A DNA stretch of 64,000 nt from positions 46,001 through 110,000 of the forward strand of contig JAODUO010000044.1 in the NCBI GenBank assembly GCA_025642075.2, read 5' to 3'. Below the pieces are notes generated by a model. It was not told the origin of the DNA. It saw only the letters and a list, made by a program, of their open reading frames with translations, and searched no databases. The position numbers and the translations under genes are program-made. Of this stretch, positions 56,961 to 64,000 are shown piece after piece. Numbering within the stretch: position 1 is the stretch's first letter; each line of letters begins with the position of its first letter. The stretch is from Ridgeia piscesae. Lineage: Eukaryota; Annelida; Polychaeta; Sabellida; Siboglinidae.

Positions 56961-58802
56961 TTAGCGGTCACGCCGACTCCTGGACTACATTACCGCGGTT
57001 ACTGAACGATCGCTAATGACCAGTAGTCAGAGTGTGGTCACTCACACCGCGGAGGCTGAGGGGCATGTGTAGAAACATCAGATGTAAGACCACAATAAGG
57101 TGCTCGTCCGCCATTCCCCGAGCGACCAAAGAGTACCCTATAAAACCAGCATTATGCAGGTTGTCTGAATTTCTGTGAGCACATATGTAGTGTGGAGTGA
57201 TTAGAAATGATGTGTTCGTGCAGCGTGGCATCAGAGCTGTCAAACTATGACAGCTGTCAGTCGGTGCATTTCTGCGTATTAATACAGTTGTCATTTTGCT
57301 TGGTGATGTAATCAGGGGCAATCCGTGGGTGGGGTGGTTCAAGCAGAAATGGAGGGGTGTAAGGTTTGAAAGACGTTTGTGGTAGCCTGAGGTATGAGAA
57401 GTTCACGAATTTTTCACAGAACCTCTGTCCATGGAGGGTAAATATGCTGTGAATTTGTCAATAATAGAGCTCATCAAGATTAGTAGGAAATGAAGGAATG
57501 GTCGCCTATGGAAAATGCAAATGTGGTCTGACTCCATCACTTATACGCACTGGTTTACGAAGAACGCCAAGGCGGTGAACAGACAGTGGATAACGAACCA
57601 CGACCGTGCCAGGAACTGTGTAGCATTTCCAATCTGGACTTGCAGCACCGGGTGTAGGGCTGTGGAGCAGTAACGCGTGGACTAATTTAGTTTTTTTCAT
57701 GGTGAGAGGGGCAAGACGACCGCCATAGATTCAGCCCCAGTCCACCCCCCGCTGTCTCGCGCCGCGGCGAGATTCTCGTCTCGATAAACATTGGAAGTCA
57801 GGGGAGGGGGGTTGCTGTTGGATAATGTCTCGGCGTTTCTTTGGGTTTACTGAGGGACAGAACAATATACAACCACATGTCTAGCCCCACAGTAATTCCA
57901 GGGGAGGCACTTCCCCCTCCCCTCCCCCCTGCCTTTTTAGCGTTATGACGTCTATCCTTCTTCGATTCTTGTAGTCTCCTTGCATTCCTGCCCCATGCAA
58001 AATATTCAATATGGTTCACATTTTCAACTTGTTCCCCGTTGATTTCAGATTGTGTGTTTACATTGCATTCTAACAGCGGCCAACAACGGTTAATACTATA
58101 AAAAGCGGGACCGTCGTGTCTGGTCGGTTCACCATTATAGTGGAAACATCACAAGCGTCATGTCATATAGGATGCTGTTTGTGTCAAAGGAACGGGACAA
58201 TAACATATGCCCTAACAGTTGCGAGGTTTAAACATGATTGCCTTACTTAACTACATCTTATCCACTCATGCCTGTATGCTCATTGTTAATTAATTGAATT
58301 AAAGTTTAGACGGTGTAAACCACACACAGTGAACATCTCATAGGATAATATTATGTATGTCACAGATGAACGTACGAAACAATTAACGTTTCCAACGAAT
58401 ATTGAGTTACCGTTTCTATTATTCAAATGTGGTGACCGAAATTGATGATCATGAAACACAGGTTTTTTTGTAATTGTAGACGCGTAACAGACAGAAATGA
58501 AAGTGTATCAGAAACCAGAAGTGAAAATTAACCCTTGTTCTAAGCCTGTTTTGAGTTTCATTCTATGGCCTGTACGGAGTCAAGAATAGTGTATTGTTTT
58601 GCGATCTTTCGTGCTGCATCACAACACACGGATTGCACGTCAGATCTTCTCCCGAAAATATTCGTTGTGCATCGTCTCGCTGACTATTTCTTGGGATACA
58701 ATCGACATCCGCCTCCGCACGGCGAGGAACATTTGAGCATGCGCGAGAAAACATCGGAAGTTGGACACCAACACGGAGTCGTCTGCAATATGGTGGGTTT
58801 CT
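56961..58802. other. Unassigned region before the satellite
   Basis: No gene recognised. One TATA-like box occurs at 58097. Confidence 0.4.
58097..58105 (+). promoter_or_regulatory. TATA-box-like motif
   Basis: TATAAAAAG followed by GC-rich sequence and a GGTTCACCATT start-like site about 30 bp on. No convincing ORF follows, so support is weak. Confidence 0.25.
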
Positions 58803-61562
58803 GTTAACAGGGTTGTAGTAGCCAGCATCCACAGTGTCATGACGTGAGTGTACCACGCCACGTTTAACGGAAAACAACAACAATACGACGTGTTAACAGG
58901 GTTGTAGTAGCCAGCATCCACAGTGTCATGACGTGAGTGTACCACGCCACGTTTAACGGAAAACAACAACAATACGACGTGTTAACAGGGTTGTAGTAGC
59001 CAACATCCACAGTGTCATGACGTGAGTGTACCACGCCACGTTTAACGGAAAACAACAACAATACGACGTGTTAACAGGGTTGTAGTAGCCAGCATCCACA
59101 GTGTCATGACGTGAGTGTACCACGCCACGTTTAACGGAAAACAACAACAATACGACGTGTTAACAGGGTTGTAGTAGCCAGCATCCACAGTGTCATGACG
59201 TGAGTGTACCACGCCACGTTTAACGGAAAACAACAACAATACGACGTGTTAACAGGGTTGTAGTAGCCAGCATCCACAGTGTCATGACGTGAGTGTACCA
59301 CGCCACGTTTAACGGAAAACAACAACAATACGACGTGTTAACAGGGTTGTAGTAGCCAACATCCACAGTGTCATGACGTGAGTGTACCACGCCACGTTTA
59401 ACGGAAAACAACAACAATACGACGTGTTAACAGGGTTGTAGTAGCCAGCATCCACAGTGTCATGACGTGAGTGTACCACGCCACGTTTAACGGAAAACAA
59501 CAACAATACGACGTGTTAACAGGGTTGTAGTAGCCAACATCCACAGTGTCATGACGTGAGTGTACCACGCCACGTTTAACGGAAAACAACAACAATACGA
59601 CGTGTTAACAGGGTTGTAGTAGCCAACATCCACAGTGTCATGACGTGAGTGTACCACGCCACGTTTAACGGAAAACAACAACAATACGACTTGTTAACAG
59701 GGTTGTAGTAGCCAACATCCACAGTGTCATGACGTGAGTGTACCACGCCACGTTTAACGGAAAACAACAACAATACGACGTGTTAACAGGGTTGTAGTAG
59801 CCAACATCCACAGTGTCATGACGTGAGTGTACCACGCCACGTTTAACGGAAAACAACAACAATACGACGTGTTAACAGGGTTGTAGTAGCCAGCATCCAC
59901 AGTGTCATGACGTGAGTGTACCACGCCACGTTTAACGGAAAACAACAACAATACGACGTGTTAACAGGGTTGTAGTAGCCAACATCCACAGTGTCATGAC
60001 GTGAGTGTACCACGCCACGTTTAACGGAAAACAACAACAATACGACGTGTTAACAGGGTTGTAGTAGCCAGCATCCACAGTGTCATGACGTGAGTGTACC
60101 ACGCCACGTTTAACGGAAAACAACAACAATACGACGTGTTAACAGGGTTGTAGTAGCCAACATCCACAGTGTCATGACGTGAGTGTACCACGCCACGTTT
60201 AACGGAAAACAACAACAATACGACGTGTTAACAGGGTTGTAGTAGCCAGCATCCACAGTGTCATGACGTGAGTGTACCACGCCACGTTTAACGGAAAACA
60301 ACAACAATACGACGTGTTAACAGGGTTGTAGTAGCCAGCATCCACAGTGTCATGACGTGAGTGTACCACGCCACGTTTAACGGAAAACAACAACAATACG
60401 ACGTGTTAACAGGGTTGTAGTAGCCAGCATCCACAGTGTCATGACGTGAGTGTACCACGCCACGTTTAACGGAAAACAACAACAATACGACGTGTTAACA
60501 GGGTTGTAGTAGCCAGCATCCACAGTGTCATGACGTGAGTGTACCACGCCACGTTTAACGGAAAACAACAACAATACGACTTGTTAACAGGGTTGTAGTA
60601 GCCAGCATCCACAGTGTCATGACGTGAGTGTACCACGCCACGTTTAACGGAAAACAACAACAATACGACGTGTTAACAGGGTTGTAGTAGCCAACATCCA
60701 CAGTGTCATGACGTGAGTGTACCACGCCACGTTTAACGGAAAACAACAACAATACGACGTGTTAACAGGGTTGTAGTAGCCAACATCCACAGTGTCATGA
60801 CGTGAGTGTACCACGCCACGTTTAACGGAAAACAACAACAATACGACGTGTTAACAGGGTTGTAGTAGCCAACATCCACAGTGTCATGACGTGAGTGTAC
60901 CACGCCACGTTTAATGGAAAACAACAACAATACGACGTGTTAACAGGGTTGTAGTAGCCAACATCCTACAGTGTCATGACGTGAGTGTACCACGCCACGT
61001 TTAACGGAAAACAACAACAATACGACTTGTTAACAGGGTTGTAGTAGCCAACATCCACAGTGTCATGACGTGAGTGTACCACGCCACGTTTAACGGAAAA
61101 CAACAACAATACGACTTGTTAACAGGGTTGTAGTAGCCAACATCCACAGTGTCATGACGTGAGTGTACCACGCCACGTTTAACGGAAAACAACAACAATA
61201 CGACTTGTTAACAGGGTTGTAGTAGCCAGCATCCACAGTGTCATGACGTGAGTGTACCACGCCACGTTTAACGGAAAACAACAACAATACGACGTGTTAA
61301 CAGGGTTGTAGTAGCCAACATCCACAGTGTCATGACGTGAGTGTACCACGCCACGTTTAACGGAAAACAACAACAATACGACGTGTTAACAGGGTTGTAG
61401 TAGCCAGCATCCACAGTGTCATGACGTGAGTGTACCACGCCACGTTTAACGGAAAACAACAACAATACGACGTGTTAACAGGGTTGTAGTAGCCAGAAAT
61501 CCACATGTCATGACGTGAGTGTACCACGCCACGTTTAACGGAAAACAACAACAATACGACGT
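58803..61562. repeat. 89 bp satellite, about 31 copies
   Basis: Each unit runs from GTTAACAGGGTTGTAGTAGC through CATGACGTGAGTGTACCACG to GGAAAACAACAACAATACGA. Nearly all variation is at two sites (CCAGCATCC/CCAACATCC and GACGTG/GACTTG). One unit has a 1 bp insertion (about 60967), and the last unit is altered. Confidence 0.97.
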
Positions 61563-61599
61563 GTGTGAATTGTACAAGCCTAGTCATATCATGCATGCG

Positions 61600-61855
<256 letters not shown>

Positions 61856-61979
61856 GACCTACGCATGTATGCACATAAACAAGCAGTAGATAGTTTTGTA
61901 ACAAACCATTACATTTGCCGTGCATTGTCTGAACCGCTAAACACATACACATGCAATATTTATCAGTTCAGAACGCAAA

Positions 61980-62219
61980 CATTGGCCACGTGTTGATTAA
62001 TTAGCGAGAATGATTTATCCGCGCGCTGTAGGTCGCTTAAGACTCCCGACTCTCGCGACTGCCTATGATACAGGGCTCGCATCGATTTTACCTTAGTACC
62101 GAGATAATGACTGAATGGGCCAGATGTAACCAGGTCGAAAATGTCATCGACGTAATACGCCAGTACGTCACGTTGTCCTGCTTCTCAATCGCTTGAGTGG
62201 TAATCAAATTGGCCTGTCT
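61980..62219. other. CpG-containing unique DNA
   Basis: Nothing recognised beyond a higher CpG content. Confidence 0.4.
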
Positions 62220-62283
62220 TTCATCCGTCCTTCCGTCCGTCCGTCCGTCCGTCCGTCCGTCCGTCCGTCTGTCCTTCCGTCCT
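62220..62283. repeat. (CCGT)n microsatellite
   Basis: About 14 CCGT units with CCTT variants at both ends. Confidence 0.95.
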
Positions 62284-62957
62284 CTCATAACGTCTTACTA
62301 GGCCGTCACGTGTGCCGAAGCGAACGAGACAGCATCCTTCATAGAAGGTGGCTTTGTTCGCGTTCCGATGACGAGACAAAGCAAAACACTTTGTACCTCG
62401 CGTGCATGACTTCATTCTTATTTGCCTGCCCGTATAACCGGCTATTTCGATCTAGTAAATCAATGAAATTAGATGAAAACCAGCGAGCCGATGCGCCAAA
62501 AGGAAAACCACGGTCTGTGAGCCCAATCTTGTCAACGTCCAATTCGTTCGTAATAATTAGTCCGTCTAAATGCGCCTTGCGACGTACACAGAACTCGTAT
62601 ACGTGTAGACGCTTTATTAACACCCTCCACCCATCATGCTGTCTATCTCTTTTCTTCTGCCATCAAGATGCCGATGTCGTATTTAGATACCAAACAATAT
62701 TGTAGTAATTCAAAACAACATCGGTGCTGAACCAGTGATGTTTAATGTGACACGTTTCACTAAAATAGACAATATCAATTACAATCAACTTTACAAAATG
62801 TGCGAACGTCATCGACAAACATCAGTCAAACTTTGCACATTTACATGTCTCCCATTGTGTACACCTTGTGAGCGTCTCACATTTTTAAATATTTCTTTCA
62901 CCGTTCCCATGTGGTTTTCTATGTAAGTTACATTGTTCATTAATGATATGAACTTAT
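62284..62957. other. Unassigned region
   Basis: Open frames exist but show no recognisable protein features. Confidence 0.4.
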
Positions 62958-63028
62958 CTCTGATTGATTGATTGATTGATTTATTGATTTATTTGTTGAT
63001 TGATTGATTGATTGATTTATTGATTGAT
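62958..63028. repeat. (GATT)n microsatellite
   Basis: Two GATT blocks separated by TTATTGATTTATTTGTT. Confidence 0.95.
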
Positions 63029-63339
63029 AATATGTATTTTGGTCAAAATCGGATTCTGCTTAATAATATTCATACATGATTGTAATAGTCACGAAATATA
63101 GCATTCAGGATATTCTATATCGGACACATTAAACAAAACGTCGAGCCCTGATCCATGAATTATATTTCTGTCACAACCATGTTCGACTGTGGTCCGCGTG
63201 CATTAATATTGAGCGTAAGACGTTCATTTTCTCACGACTAAACTACGATTTGCAGGCCGTCAAGCGTGTCGTGTCTCCAGACACGGTTGTCTATGTGTCC
63301 CTACTGTTAGAATGGTATTGTTTTATAGCCGCATCACAT

Positions 63340-63390
63340 TGTCGGCACGCGCGGATGCACGCACGCGCGCACGCACGCACGCGACCCGAC
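63340..63390. repeat. Alternating purine-pyrimidine GCAC tract
   Basis: GCACGCGCGGATGCACGCAC and following GCGC/ACGC repeats; a Z-DNA-prone sequence type. Confidence 0.7.
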
Positions 63391-63539
63391 ACTTGCGAGG
63401 CCGTCTGAAACCTACCCGTGTTTTACTGTCGATTGCGTCGCACCCGCCGCGTGCGGAGAATGAATAAAAATGCATCCTCCGTCGTACGATCTGTGATAAG
63501 TGCCTCGTTATAATGATCTATGCCGCCTGACAATAGCGA

Positions 63540-63920
63540 GAAGGCCACGTCGTCGTTTCGAGACACGCGGCCGCTTCGGGAGTGCGCTGCCGCAGTGAAT
63601 TCGCTGCGAATCACTCCGACGACGCTACTGTGATTCGGTCCACACGGAGATGTCTTGCGTTGGAGATGGCAATCGCATTAGAAAGAGAAGCTCGCCGGAA
63701 GTCCGATGATGACGTCACTTCCGCCACGGCACGGATTCTTGCGGTGCAGCGCCGAAGAAGGCAACAAACTGGCTGCATTCGTATTGACGCGAGTCGACGC
63801 GAGATCTTTGTCTGTAGCGCGAATCCGTGACGTCATCGAGCGCGTCTCGTCCTCCTGTGACGTCATCGAGTACGTCTTCTCCAAAGGTGACAGCACGACT
63901 GACGGGCAAACGCGGCAATC
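63540..63920. promoter_or_regulatory. CpG-rich segment with three CREs and ETS sites
   Basis: Full CREs TGACGTCA at 63710-63717, 63828-63835 and 63858-63865. ETS-type CCGGAAGT at 63695-63702 and CACTTCCG at 63716-63723. The site combination is typical of housekeeping promoters; the target gene is probably right of the window. Confidence 0.5.
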
Positions 63921-64000
63921 AGAGTCGGGCTGAGCTCGCGGATTGCCGTAAATCAGCGACCTGCTCATTAGGGTACATAAAGAACACACGGCTTTCCACC

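Noticed and set aside
58864..61465. A family of overlapping 65-residue ORFs every 89 bp
   Set aside because: They are the satellite unit read in two frames; no start context, splice signals or codon bias support translation.
62193..62705. A 170-residue ORF
   Set aside because: It starts in the CCGT microsatellite and shows no recognisable domain.
63582..63830. An 82-residue Arg-rich ORF at the right edge
   Set aside because: CpG-rich DNA yields such frames by chance; CRE and ETS sites run through it and no homology is recognised.

Overview
This window is animal nuclear DNA. Its genes are split by GT-AG introns, the non-coding DNA is AT-rich, and it is full of transposon remnants, microsatellites and minisatellites. 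Intron density, the tRNA-headed SINEs, the hAT-like and foldback elements and the LINE tails suit an invertebrate, probably a lophotrochozoan such as a mollusc. That placement is an inference; no marker fixes the species. I recognised three conserved genes by reassembling exons by eye and checking phase, splice sites and total length.

Layout: (1) TYW5 on the + strand, seven exons from 1706 to 13415, 313 residues, with a 7.4 kb first intron full of transposon debris. (2) A convergent 3' intergenic gap, 13416-15525. (3) DBR1 on the - strand, eight exons from 22077 down to 15526, 552 residues. (4) A divergent intergenic region, 22078-26208, holding foldback elements, a LINE fragment and probably the start regions of both flanking genes. 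(5) ARMC8 on the + strand, twenty recognisable coding exons from 26209 to 51334 (652 residues); only the short first coding exon is unresolved. (6) A gene-poor tail, 51335-64000, with simple repeats, a block of diverged ~150 bp repeats, an 89 bp satellite of about 31 copies, and a CpG-rich, CRE- and ETS-bearing segment that looks like a promoter for a gene beyond the right edge.

The genes are housekeeping functions and not a pathway: tRNA wybutosine hydroxylation (TYW5), intron lariat debranching (DBR1) and the armadillo scaffold of the CTLH/GID ubiquitin ligase (ARMC8). The head-to-head DBR1-ARMC8 order matches the human arrangement as I recall it. I found no previously undescribed gene system. 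The most unusual points are structural: a 5.6 kb, 22 bp-unit minisatellite in one ARMC8 intron; a 16 bp minisatellite starting at the exon 18 splice donor; a GC-AG intron in TYW5; a decayed tandem copy of DBR1 exon 3; a foldback transposon split by a LINE; inverted repeats bracketing TYW5 exons 2-3; and LINE tails feeding ARMC8 splice acceptors.
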